In this document: positions 1 through 9,100 of the stretch, one piece after another | How the letters are laid out: every line of letters starts with the position of its first letter | Numbering within the stretch: the stretch's first letter is position 1 | Assembly (NCBI GenBank): GCA_028284905.1 | Contig: JANQQU010000043.1 | Location: 248,001 to 312,000, forward strand | Direction of reading: 5' to 3' | DNA: 64,000 nucleotides | Source: Calditrichia bacterium | Lineage (GTDB): Bacteria > Calditrichota > Calditrichia > RBG-13-44-9 > J075 | Position numbers and translations under genes: made by a program | Notes under the pieces: model-generated | What the model was told of the DNA's origin: nothing | Database searches by the model: none | The model's input: only the letters and a program-made list of their open reading frames with translations

Positions 1-2109
1 TTAATGTTGCAGTATCAACTCACAATCGGTGATTCAATTCGGCTGGGAGAAAAATCTTTCGCGATTCGTGGTAAGCTGGACAAAGTGCCCGGCGCCGCCG
101 GTGCCGGGATGGTCGTCGCACCCCGAGTATATATTCCTTTTGCTGATCTGGAATCAACCGGTTTGATTCGCTTTGGCAGCCGGGTGTTCTATCGGAAATA
201 TTTTAAGTTTGCTGATAACTCCGGCACGGAAGCGCTGGCAGAACGGCTGGAGAAAGAATATCGTGAAGAGCGCCTGCGGGCGGTAACTAGCGAGGAAAGG
301 CGGGAGAGTTTCGGCGAGGCAATGGGAAATCTTTATCGCTTCCTCAATCTTGTCGCATTTATTGCCTTACTGCTGGGAAGCATCGGCGTCGCCAGTGCCA
401 TACATGTCTATGTAAAGCAAAAGCTGTCGACTATAGCCGTGCTACGATGTGTTGGGTGTTCTATTCGCCAAACCTTTTATATTTACCTGATTCAGGCGGC
501 AGCGATGGGCATCATCGGTTCGATTGTCGGGGCGATTCTCGGTGTGGCGATTGAGTTGTATCTACCAGCAGTATTAAAAGATTTCCTGGTTTTTGATGTC
601 GAGTTTACAATCTCATTCAGTGCTATCCTGAAAGGGCTGCTGCTTGGGTTGGGAATTACACTCCTTTTTGCATTGCTGCCGTTGATTGCTATTCGGAAAA
701 TCTCACCGTTGCTGGCTATCCGCGCCTCTTTTGAATCCACCGATGACGGAGAAGAAATAGACACCCTACGTTGGAGTCTTTATGGTTTAATTGCCCTGGT
801 AATCACACTCTTTGCAATAAATCAGATGGAGCATTGGACGCAAGGGATTCTCTTTGCGCTGGGACTGGCAGTTGCCTTTGGGCTATTGGCCGGACTGGCA
901 AAACTGTTGATGTATGCAATAAAGAGATTCTTCCCACGATCCTGGGGGTATATCTGGCGGCAAAGCCTGGCAAATCTTTATCGTCCGAACAATCAAACGC
1001 TGGTATTGATGCTCTCGCTTGGCCTGGGCACTTTGTTGATTTCCAATTTGTTCCTTACCCAGGAAAATCTGCTGGAACAGGTAAATGCAACCGACAGTAA
1101 TAACCAACCGAATTTGATCCTTTTTGATATTCAGGAAGATCAACGGGAGGCGATTACCGAATTAATAACTGAGCAGGATATGCCCGTGCTGCAAACCGTT
1201 CCAATTGTGACCCTGCGTTTACAGGACATCAAAGAACGGGCGGTGGCGGAAATCCGGGATGATACGACCAGTGATATACCCGATTGGGCCCTGATGCGCG
1301 AATACCGGGTGACTTACCGGGATTCCCTACACGATACCGAGGAAGTCATTCGCGGTGAATGGGTCCCGGAAGTTGACCCAATGGCGGACACGATCGCTGT
1401 TTCTCTGGAGGAAGGAATTGCTCGTAATCTGACTGTGGATGTCGGGGATGTTCTGACCATCGATGTGCAAGGCGTTCCTTTTATTACTAAAATAACCAGC
1501 ATTCGAAAAGTCGATTGGCAGCGGGTGCAGCCGAATTTTTTTATGGTATTTCCGAAGGGCATCATGGAAGAAGCACCGCAGATCCATGTGCTGGTTACCC
1601 GTGCATCCAATCCGGAAAAATCAGCGCAATTGCAACGGGCCGTTGTGGAATCATTCCCAAATGTCTCTGCGATTGACCTTGGGCTGGTGCTGAAAACCGT
1701 TGAGTCGATACTGGATAAAATTTCCTTCGTCATTCGTTTTATGGCGATGTTCAGCATTTTTACCGGAATAACGGTATTAGCTGCTGCAGTGATTACCACC
1801 CGTTTTCAACGAATTCAGGAAAGCGTATTATTGCGAACGTTGGGTGCCCGTCGGCAGCAAGTTTCCCGAATTATAGCCCTGGAATATGTTTACCTGGGAG
1901 GCCTGGCCGGATTAACGGGAATATTGCTCTCCCTGGCAAGCGCCTGGGCGATTTCGGTGTTTGCTTTTCGCATTGATTTTCAGGTATCCCTCTTGCCGAT
2001 ATTGGCAATCTGGATTGGCGTGGTTTTATTGACATTGTTGTTGGGAATGTTAAACAGTAGAGGAATTGCAACTCGTCCGCCATTAGAAATCTTGCGAACT
2101 GAAGCCTAG
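1..2109 (+). CDS. FtsX-family ABC transporter permease (YbbP-like), 5' partial
   Basis: The reading frame is open to the left window edge, so the true start lies upstream; about 702 codons are visible, against roughly 800-850 aa for YbbP-type permeases. The visible protein has the usual layout of two FtsX modules. A three-helix block lies around residues 110-240 (FIALLLGSIGVASAIHVYV). A middle membrane pair lies around 260-310, followed by a large extracytoplasmic domain. A last FtsX block (MFSIFTGITVLAAAVITT, then LLRTLGARRQQV) lies near the C-terminus. The family works with a LolD/YbbA-type ATPase in the inner membrane, in lipoprotein or lipid-linked export or in mechanotransmission; the ATPase gene is probably just upstream, outside the window. 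A strong terminator follows. The family call is firm; the substrate is unknown. Confidence 0.88.
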   Translation, partial: LMLQYQLTIGDSIRLGEKSFAIRGKLDKVPGAAGAGMVVAPRVYIPFADLESTGLIRFGSRVFYRKYFKFADNSGTEALAERLEKEYREERLRAVTSEERRESFGEAMGNLYRFLNLVAFIALLLGSIGVASAIHVYVKQKLSTIAVLRCVGCSIRQTFYIYLIQAAAMGIIGSIVGAILGVAIELYLPAVLKDFLVFDVEFTISFSAILKGLLLGLGITLLFALLPLIAIRKISPLLAIRASFESTDDGEEIDTLRWSLYGLIALVITLFAINQMEHWTQGILFALGLAVAFGLLAGLAKLLMYAIKRFFPRSWGYIWRQSLANLYRPNNQTLVLMLSLGLGTLLISNLFLTQENLLEQVNATDSNNQPNLILFDIQEDQREAITELITEQDMPVLQTVPIVTLRLQDIKERAVAEIRDDTTSDIPDWALMREYRVTYRDSLHDTEEVIRGEWVPEVDPMADTIAVSLEEGIARNLTVDVGDVLTIDVQGVPFITKITSIRKVDWQRVQPNFFMVFPKGIMEEAPQIHVLVTRASNPEKSAQLQRAVVESFPNVSAIDLGLVLKTVESILDKISFVIRFMAMFSIFTGITVLAAAVITTRFQRIQESVLLRTLGARRQQVSRIIALEYVYLGGLAGLTGILLSLASAWAISVFAFRIDFQVSLLPILAIWIGVVLLTLLLGMLNSRGIATRPPLEILRTEA

Positions 2110-2120
2110 AAACTTTGATC

Positions 2121-2161
2121 AGCGGAGGTCATTTCGAAAATGATCTCCGCTTCTTTGTTTT
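2121..2161 (+). terminator. Rho-independent terminator of the FtsX permease gene
   Basis: A 14-bp stem lies at 2121-2134 and 2138-2151, with one G-T wobble and a 3-base loop. It is followed by a T-rich run (TTCTTTGTTTT) and sits 11 bp after the permease stop codon. It separates the permease from the convergent VWA gene. Confidence 0.8.
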
Positions 2162-3257
2162 AACGCAGTCGTCTACGCCGATTGCGAACATAATCTTCAA
2201 ATATATACTCGCCAAGACCTTTCAGGCTGGTATAAAAAGCCTTGCCATTATTCACCCGGGTAAAATCCTGAACAAAGCGTTGTAAATACGGATCATGAGC
2301 AACCATAAAAGTCGTGATCAGAATATCCAGTTTCCGACACTGCATTGCCAGACGTAAGGTTCGATTAACGATCTTTCGGTCGAGGCCGAACGAGTTTTTG
2401 TAATATTTTAACCCTTCTTTCAGGCAAGATGGCTTACCGTCGGTAATCATAAAAATCTGCTTGTTGGCGTTCTTGCGGCGACGAAGAATATCCATCGCCA
2501 GTTCCAGCCCGGCAACAGTATTGGTATGATACGGACCAACCTGAAGATAAGGGAGATCCTTAATCTCAATTTGCCAGGCATCGTTGCCAAACACGATGAT
2601 ATCCAAAGTGTCTTTCGGATAGCGGGTCGTTATTAATTCTGCAAGTGCCATTGCAACCTTCTTGGCCGGTGTAATACGATCTTCGCCGTAAAGGATCATC
2701 GAATGGGAAATATCGATCATTAACACCGTAGAGGTCTGCGCTTTATATTCATTTTCCACTACTTCCAGATCATCTTCCGTTAATCGAAAATCATTGATGC
2801 CGTGGCGAATCTGGGCATTGCGCAGGGAGTCAGTCATGTCGATCTGCTCGATGCTATCCCCAAATTGATACTCCCGGCGATCCGTGGTTGGTTCGTCTCC
2901 CATTCCGGCAAAGGGGGTACGATGTTCACCCCGGCGGGATTTGCGCAGCTTTCCGAATATCTCATCTAAGGAGCGTTTACGGATAGTTTGTTCCGTTTTC
3001 GAAGTCAATGAGAAGTTGCCATCCGGGCCATCTTCTTTTAGATACCCTTGTTCTTTCAACTCATTGATGAAATCTCCCATGCCGTATTCATCATTGGTAA
3101 GGTTATACTTTTGGTCAAGGAGATTCATCCAGTGCAGGGTTTCGGAAACATCACCGCCGGTTTTGTTGAGAATTTCCAAGAACAGGTCGAGCAGTTTCTC
3201 AAAAGTGCTTTTACCGGAATTGTCCGGTTTAAAATCTGTAAAGCGAAAGCCGATCAT
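2160..3257 (-). CDS. VWA domain protein
   Basis: A 365-aa cytoplasmic-looking protein with no signal peptide or membrane segment. The C-terminal half is a von Willebrand factor A domain with a complete metal-ion-dependent adhesion site: DISHS at residues 182-186, a Thr region near 244-247, and ITDGKPS at 271-277. The N-terminal 150 residues are acidic and helical, and the C-terminus is very basic (RNRRRRLR). Proteins of this type usually pair with a MoxR or magnesium-chelatase-like AAA+ ATPase as co-chaperones. No such ATPase is adjacent here; the only MoxR gene in the window is at 46.1 kb, in an operon without a VWA partner. The domain call is firm; the role is not known. Confidence 0.82.
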   Translation of the reverse strand: MIGFRFTDFKPDNSGKSTFEKLLDLFLEILNKTGGDVSETLHWMNLLDQKYNLTNDEYGMGDFINELKEQGYLKEDGPDGNFSLTSKTEQTIRKRSLDEIFGKLRKSRRGEHRTPFAGMGDEPTTDRREYQFGDSIEQIDMTDSLRNAQIRHGINDFRLTEDDLEVVENEYKAQTSTVLMIDISHSMILYGEDRITPAKKVAMALAELITTRYPKDTLDIIVFGNDAWQIEIKDLPYLQVGPYHTNTVAGLELAMDILRRRKNANKQIFMITDGKPSCLKEGLKYYKNSFGLDRKIVNRTLRLAMQCRKLDILITTFMVAHDPYLQRFVQDFTRVNNGKAFYTSLKGLGEYIFEDYVRNRRRRLR

Positions 3258-3378
3258 TTGTTGATGCCTTTATATTAGTCAGCTAATTATTTTTTGTAAT
3301 ATTGAAGATGTTGATTTTACTTAAAATCTAATATGGGGATGTAAGGTTCAATAACACAAGGAATAAATTGGCGGTCGT

Positions 3379-3416
3379 AAAAAAACGGGCAAAAAATCCT
3401 TGGATTCTCTGCCCGC
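3379..3416 (-). terminator. Terminator of the alpha/beta hydrolase gene
   Basis: Read on the minus strand, nested stems CGGGCA/TGCCCG (3410-3415 with 3386-3391) and AATCC/GGATT are followed by seven T residues (3379-3385). The hairpin starts about 22 bp after the hydrolase stop codon. Confidence 0.75.
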
Positions 3417-3437
3417 ATTGTTTGTGGAGACTGGTGC

Positions 3438-4370
3438 TTAAGCAGATACTTTTCCAAATCTACCTGCGAGATTGTCTGGTTGAAAGCCGGTGGGCTGCTT
3501 AATAAAACGTATCATCTCGTCTATAACAAAATTCTCGAATAATATCCGCTTATGTCCCAGCCCTTCTGTTAACATAATGCGGGCATCTTTCCAGCTCGCT
3601 CTCAGCTTTTCAGCATTTTCGTAGTTGACCATAACATCGTTGCGATCGTGTATAATAAACGCCGGGACAGACAACTTCGGCGCAATGGCTGCCGGTGCAA
3701 ATGCTGTTGTAGGTCTGCCAAAAAGTGAGGCGATGGTTTGTTTCAGGCGGCCAATTACCGTTTCCGGTAAATTGAATATTGTCGCATATTCATTGATGAT
3801 ATAGTCGATAGTTGCCGGACCGGCGATTAGCCCGACAGCATTAACCTTTAATCCCTCTTCCAGCGCAAGTGTTGTTGCCGCACAGCCCATTGAATGGCCA
3901 ATGACAGCTTCAATATGCCCGACGGTTTTCTCTATCCGCCGTATCGTTTCCGCGAATTCCGGCAGGTTGGACTGACTACCGCCGGAGTCGCCATGGGCTG
4001 GTGCGTCAAAAGTGAGCACGCGGTATCCATTCTCCAGCAGGGGATCGATAAAGTTTCGGAACTGCAGGCCATATCCTTCCCAGCCATGTACCATTAATAC
4101 CACCGGACCGTTACCCCAACTCCAGACAGTTACTTTCTTGCCATTTACTTTTACGTAAAAAGTATGGGCAGATTTTTTCAACGGGCGAATATCCGCAGAA
4201 GGCTTTCCCCGGCGGGGTGAAAAGAAAAATTTAACGGCGATTTTATGAGCCCAACCCGGGGATACTTTTGCAAGCGCTCCGAAGAAGGAGCGGATCAATC
4301 TTAATTGAAACGGTGCTGATTTTTTTGAATCGTTCTGATAGAAAGAAACTTTATTTTTTCCTGATGGCAT
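3438..4370 (-). CDS. alpha/beta hydrolase, probably under TetR control
   Basis: An alpha/beta hydrolase of about 310 aa. Counting from an alternative ATG at 4388, it has the oxyanion-hole segment HGW at 101-103, the nucleophile elbow GHSMG with Ser166, an acid in HDRND near 248-251 and the catalytic His279 in GLGHKRI. No signal peptide is visible. I prefer the ATG at 4370 because AAGGA lies 8 bases before it. The ATG at 4388 would lie inside the operator and has only AGGTAG close by. The gene lies 55 bp downstream of a same-strand TetR gene, and both are preceded by the same operator, so the hydrolase is probably repressed by that TetR protein. The substrate (ester, lipid or xenobiotic) cannot be told. 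Confidence 0.85.
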   Translation of the reverse strand: MPSGKNKVSFYQNDSKKSAPFQLRLIRSFFGALAKVSPGWAHKIAVKFFFSPRRGKPSADIRPLKKSAHTFYVKVNGKKVTVWSWGNGPVVLMVHGWEGYGLQFRNFIDPLLENGYRVLTFDAPAHGDSGGSQSNLPEFAETIRRIEKTVGHIEAVIGHSMGCAATTLALEEGLKVNAVGLIAGPATIDYIINEYATIFNLPETVIGRLKQTIASLFGRPTTAFAPAAIAPKLSVPAFIIHDRNDVMVNYENAEKLRASWKDARIMLTEGLGHKRILFENFVIDEMIRFIKQPTGFQPDNLAGRFGKVSA

Positions 4371-4383
4371 AATTCCATTCCTT

Positions 4384-4413
4384 GACATTCTACCTGCCTG
4401 CAGGTAGGTGGTT
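4384..4413 (-). promoter_or_regulatory. TetR-type operator in front of the hydrolase
   Basis: The half-site GACATTCTACCT (4384-4395), a 6-bp spacer and AGGTAGGTGGTT (4402-4413). The core TCTACCT-N6-AGGTAG is identical to the operator upstream of the neighbouring tetR, and the left half matches it at 11 of 12 positions. It lies just upstream of the preferred hydrolase start. Confidence 0.65.
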
Positions 4414-4425
4414 GAGACAAAAAAA

Positions 4426-5001
4426 TTATTTAATTAATGCATGCTTAATCTGACTGATGACGGAAAAGAAAATTTTTGTGTTTTCATTTGTTCTGGCTAT
4501 TTGCAATCCGCCCTGTATGGCAGAGCCAATCCACACAGCCTGGGATTCAATGCTGCCATTTTCGTGGAAGACACCCGCATTTCTGCCACGGGTTAACAAA
4601 CCGCAAATCCATTGATGCTGTTGGCGGTATAAGTTTTTCAGCTCCTGGCGAATTACTTCCGGGAGAGAATTATACTCTGCCCCCAACATGCCGTTGACGC
4701 AAATTTTAGAATGTGAATTCAGAATTTTTTGGAAATTTTCGAAGTAGGCATCCAATTGAGCGACAGGGGACATTTGCTGAACCTTGTTGCTTTCTGCCCA
4801 ATGTTGAAACCGTTCATTGGTTCGACGCACCAGGGCAACACCAAGGTCTGCTTTCGATGGGAAATAATAATGGATACTGGCCTTTTTAATACCGACAGTT
4901 TCGGCAATATCCCGGTAGCTAAATGAATTAAATCCCCGGGATTGCAGCATGGATTCTGCAATATCCAGTATTTGATCCTGTGTGGATTTTTCTTTACTCA
5001 T
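4426..5001 (-). CDS. TetR/AcrR family transcriptional repressor
   Basis: A 191-aa regulator. The N-terminus has the TetR helix-turn-helix: ILDIAESMLQSRGFNSFSY, then IAETVGIKKASIHYYFPSK, around residues 11-55. The remaining 130 residues form the helical ligand-binding and dimerisation domain, with no recognisable ligand signature. The gene precedes an alpha/beta hydrolase on the same strand. A perfect 12-bp inverted repeat overlies the region 7-36 bp upstream of its start codon, which predicts autorepression plus control of the hydrolase. The family assignment is firm; the inducer is unknown. Confidence 0.9.
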   Translation of the reverse strand: MSKEKSTQDQILDIAESMLQSRGFNSFSYRDIAETVGIKKASIHYYFPSKADLGVALVRRTNERFQHWAESNKVQQMSPVAQLDAYFENFQKILNSHSKICVNGMLGAEYNSLPEVIRQELKNLYRQQHQWICGLLTRGRNAGVFHENGSIESQAVWIGSAIQGGLQIARTNENTKIFFSVISQIKHALIK

Positions 5002-5007
5002 ACCGCC

Positions 5008-5037
5008 GACAATCTACCTACCTCCAGGTAGATTGTC
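5008..5037 (-). promoter_or_regulatory. Perfect palindromic operator of the tetR gene
   Basis: GACAATCTACCT (5008-5019) and AGGTAGATTGTC (5026-5037) form a perfect 12-bp inverted repeat around the 6-bp spacer acctcc. Its position directly in front of the tetR start codon, and the partial copy in front of the hydrolase, are what an autoregulated TetR system would show. Confidence 0.75.
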
Positions 5038-5062
5038 AAGCAGAAAAATGATTTTGGGAAAG

Positions 5063-5686
5063 TTAAACGAGCACTGCGGTATTGGCAAAGCGCTGTAAAT
5101 GTTCTGTAAACTCATAAAAAACAGCTTTGCCGCGATTCCGGCCATACCACAAGTGGAGCTTGGGATAAATATCCGGTTTTGGGGTGCCATTCTCTTTTTC
5201 CGTTTGAAAAAGTGTCGCAGCTTCCTCTGGGCGTGGTCCCCATTGAAAAAGTTCTTTTCCCGCTGCATTAAAAGCGATGAGCTTCGGAATGGCTTGTTTG
5301 CCATCGGTCAAATACATATCCATTATTTCCGGATGAGTATCTCTGTGCACAATCCGCAAAGTGATTTTTTCACTGAGATCTGCCACTGCGGAGATGTAGG
5401 GGAGAGTTTGTGCGGAATCGCCGCACCAGTCTTCAGTAATTACCAGCCAGAATTGCGGTTCATCGATACTTTCGGTGATGTCCAATAATTCTTCCGGAAT
5501 ACGGGCGATTTTCTTTCCGCGAATGCTGCGTTTGTAATTGAGTTCTATGTAGGCAAGTGTTTGTGCATCTGCGTCGCTAAGCTCTTTTCCTTTAAGATCG
5601 TCAATTTTTCTGTTGATCTCATCCATAAAAGCATCATAAGAATAAAGGTCGTTTTGAATGTCATTCAGAAAGTTCGGTAGTAACAT
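5063..5686 (-). CDS. thioredoxin-fold protein with a single-cysteine CGDS motif
   Basis: A 207-aa protein of the thioredoxin-like family common in Bacteroidetes and Firmicutes. The active-site region reads EDWCGDSAQTLPYI (Cys88), with a probable cis-proline in AIPKLI further on. The usual second cysteine of CxxC is replaced by serine. Such monothiol sites can act in disulfide isomerisation, mixed-disulfide handling or bacillithiol/glutathione chemistry, but cannot do the ordinary dithiol oxidation cycle alone. There is no signal peptide, so a cytoplasmic location is expected. A good ribosome-binding site (AGGAG) precedes the ATG. Confidence 0.78.
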   Translation of the reverse strand: MLLPNFLNDIQNDLYSYDAFMDEINRKIDDLKGKELSDADAQTLAYIELNYKRSIRGKKIARIPEELLDITESIDEPQFWLVITEDWCGDSAQTLPYISAVADLSEKITLRIVHRDTHPEIMDMYLTDGKQAIPKLIAFNAAGKELFQWGPRPEEAATLFQTEKENGTPKPDIYPKLHLWYGRNRGKAVFYEFTEHLQRFANTAVLV

Positions 5687-6111
5687 GATTTTCTCCTCTG
5701 CATTTTACTGTTTTTTGCCGCTATTTATCACTTCGATGCAGTGAAAATTCGCAGAGTTACAAGATTCCTGAATGTGATAATTTTGTTATAATTTCGCCAG
5801 AAAAATGCGATTGTATCTGTTTCGGTTGGACTTTTACGCACGCGCATATTAACTTGCAAATGTAGGCTACGGGATATTACATTATTTAAGTCGCTTGTTA
5901 ATTTTAAACACAAGTTATCAACGGAAAATCAGGATGGATCCGAAAACCGTAGTTACCAATCGAGCATTCGCACTTTTTGTAATAAATTGTTGTCTTACCA
6001 TTAATTCCCATTTGCTTTCGAAAGCAATTATCTCATTTTATCAAAACCACTTTGACATTATTTATTGGTAGGGAAACCACGTTGAAATCGGGGTTTAAGG
6101 ATACAGCTTTA
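5687..6111. other. Intergenic region between divergent genes
   Basis: AT-rich, with no convincing gene. A 61-codon minus-strand frame at 5728-5913 lacks a ribosome-binding site and family resemblance. The stretch must hold the promoters of the thioredoxin-like gene (leftward) and the hybrid kinase (rightward), and it contains a 16-bp perfect palindrome at 6012-6027. Confidence 0.5.
6012..6027. promoter_or_regulatory. 16-bp perfect palindrome, candidate operator
   Basis: TTGCTTTCGAAAGCAA reads the same on both strands. It lies 84 bp upstream of the preferred start of the hybrid histidine kinase. A factor-binding site is the likely meaning; the factor is unknown. Confidence 0.4.
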
Positions 6112-9100
6112 ATGAAAAACCGGATGTATAAAACTATTGGGAATCGATTTGCTTTTTGGCTAAGCTGCTTAATCTGCTGCCAGGCGTTCGGGCAACAAAC
6201 GCTTAAGTTTGATCACCTCGATATTCAGGATGGGTTATCGCAAAATAGTATCCTTTCTATCGCTCAGGATCAGAAAGGATTTATCTGGTTTGGTACCGAA
6301 GAGGGATTGAATAAATACGACGGGTACCAGTTCCGAAGTTACACCAGCGACAGTAATAATCCTAACTCACTTTCCGACAGTTATATTCAGGATATCCATG
6401 TTGATAAGCGCGGGATGATCTGGATCGGCACCGCCTCAGGGGGGCTGAACAGATTCGATCCGGTAAACGAACAGTTTATCCGGTATCGCTATCAGGCAGA
6501 TGATGAATCTACAATCAGCCAGAATAATGTTCGGACGATTTTTAGTGACCACCACGGCATTCTTTGGGTGGGAACGGATAACCGGGGGTTGAACAGGTTT
6601 GATCCGGCAACTGAAAAGTTTACCAGAATTTATCTGGATTCCACGGATGCGCCCGGTCCTTGCAATAGTATCCTTTCAATCAATGAAGATAAAAAAGGTC
6701 GAATTTGGCTTGGCACAAACGGATGCGGCTTGTTTTTGTTCTCACCAACTGAGATGCAGGTTGTCGAAGCTGTTGATGGAGAAGAACAGATTGATCGTCT
6801 GTCCGGGGCAACTGTGCATACAATCTTTCGCGACCGCTCGGATGTACTGTGGCTTGGTACTAATAACGGCGGCTTACACCGATACAATCAAAATACCGGT
6901 AAAATGACCCGCTTTGCCCCGAATATGGAGAGATTCCCGGATTGGCAAGCAGCAGACATCGCCAGAATCAGCCAGGATCATGAAGGAGAGCTATGGCTGG
7001 GAACGTTACGAAATGGTCTCTTTCGCTTCAACCCACGGAATGGCAAGTATGCATATTTTCGCCATAATCCGCTGAACAATAAAAGCCTGAGTGATGACGA
7101 AGTCCGTTCGCTGTTTCATGATCGCTCCGGATCCATTTGGATCGGTACCTTCGCTGGTGGCGTCAATAAATATAATAAATGGCGGAATAAGTTTATCCAT
7201 TATGCGGTGGATCATGCCAACCCCTTTAGCCTGAGCAACAATCATATTATGGCGATTTATGAAAGCGATGACAGAATCGTTTGGTTGGGAACGGATGGTG
7301 GAGGACTGAATCTCTTTGACCCGGTCAGAGAACGGTTTACGGCCTTTCGGCATTCTCCTATTGTCAATACAAGTATTAGTGATGATCGGGTTTGGGCGAT
7401 CACAGCCGGGAAAAATGAGACGCTCTGGATCGGCACACGTGCTGGTATCGACCTATTGGATAAAACGACGGCATCTTTTAAACGATATACCACGAGTGAA
7501 ACCGGGGAAACATTAAATTTTATCCGCACCTTTTTTCGGGATAGCAAGGATGTTCTTTGGGTTGGCACCTGGCAGGAAGGCCTCTTTCGATATAATGAGA
7601 GCAGTGATGGTTTTCGAAAAATTCCCCGTTACCTGTCTACAGATGACCCTTCCGTAGCGGATAGGATTTATACGATTGAAGAAGATGTCCGGAATAATCA
7701 GGGAAACCTTTGGATTGGATACTGGGAAAAAGGGTTGGCTTATTATGATCGCAAAACCGGGGAGTTTACCAGTTTTTATCACGATCCCGACAATCCGAAG
7801 AGCCTTGGGAATGATCGCGTGCTAACGATTCATACTGATAAAAATAGCAATGGGAATATTCTCTGGATCGGCACTTACGGCGGTGGGCTGAACAAGTTTA
7901 ACGTAGCAGAAGACAAATTTACCCGCTATACCGTCAGCAATGGGTTGCCGAATGATGTTGTCTATGGGATTGTCGAGGACGATTTTGGATACCTCTGGCT
8001 CAGTACAAACCGCGGTATTGCCAAGTTTAATCCGGAAACTGAAAACTGCGCCAATTTTGATGTCGATGATGGCTTGCAAAGCAACGAGTTTAACGGAGGT
8101 GCTTATTTTAAAGGATATTCCGGGGAAATTTATTTTGGCGGTGTATATGGATTAAATCGCTTCTTCCCGGAGAATATAAACCCGAATCCGCACGTACCTC
8201 CGGTTGTTTTAACAGACTTTAAGATCTTCGAGAAACCGGCAATCAATCGTCTGGGGAAAGAAATTTCTGAGGTCGATAGCATTACACTGACGCAGGCAGA
8301 TGCATTCTTCTCCTTCGAATTTGCTGCGTTGGATTACGCATTCCCGCAAAAAAATCAATACGCCTACAAGATGGAAGGGTTTGAGAAAGACTGGCTTTTC
8401 CCGGAAGGGCGGCGATACGCCAGTTATACGAATCTGGATCCCGGTGAATACACTTTTAAGGTGCGCGGATCTAATAACGATCAAACCTGGAATCAAAACG
8501 GCCTTGCTGTTCATATAACGATTTTGCCGCAATTCTGGCAAACTGCATGGTTTCGGATTTTGGGCGGAGTTTTGGCTCTTCTATTTATTTATATCATTGT
8601 AAAATCACGTGTTAGAGCAATTGAGCAAAACCGTCGTCACCTGGAGCAGGAGGTGACGCGGCGAACGGCGGAGCTGGAACATATCACCGAAGAATTACGA
8701 CTGCATGAAGAAGAATTATTGGAGAATGCCGAGGAATTACGGAAAAAAAGTGAGGCGCTGGAAAAAGCAAATCGGATGGCCCAGGAAGCAAATAAGGCAA
8801 AATCCTTGTTCCTGGCAATGGTCAGTCACGAAATACGCACGCCAATTAATGGCGTGATTGGTATGAATGACCTGATGCTGGAAACAAAATTAAGCAACGA
8901 ACAGCATGACTACGCAGAAACGATCAAACAAAGTGCCGAGTCGTTATTAAGCATTATTAATGATATCCTCGACTTCTCAAAAATGGAAGCGGGGAAACTG
9001 GATATCGAGTCGATCAAGTTCAGCCTGGAAGAAATTATTAATGCTGCAGCGAATATCGTAACCCCGAAAATTCGCAAGAAAAATCTTTCCCTGGGAATCG

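Noticed and set aside
5728-5913. 61-codon minus-strand frame between the thioredoxin-like gene and the hybrid kinase
   Set aside because: No ribosome-binding site, no recognisable features, lies in a divergent promoter region.
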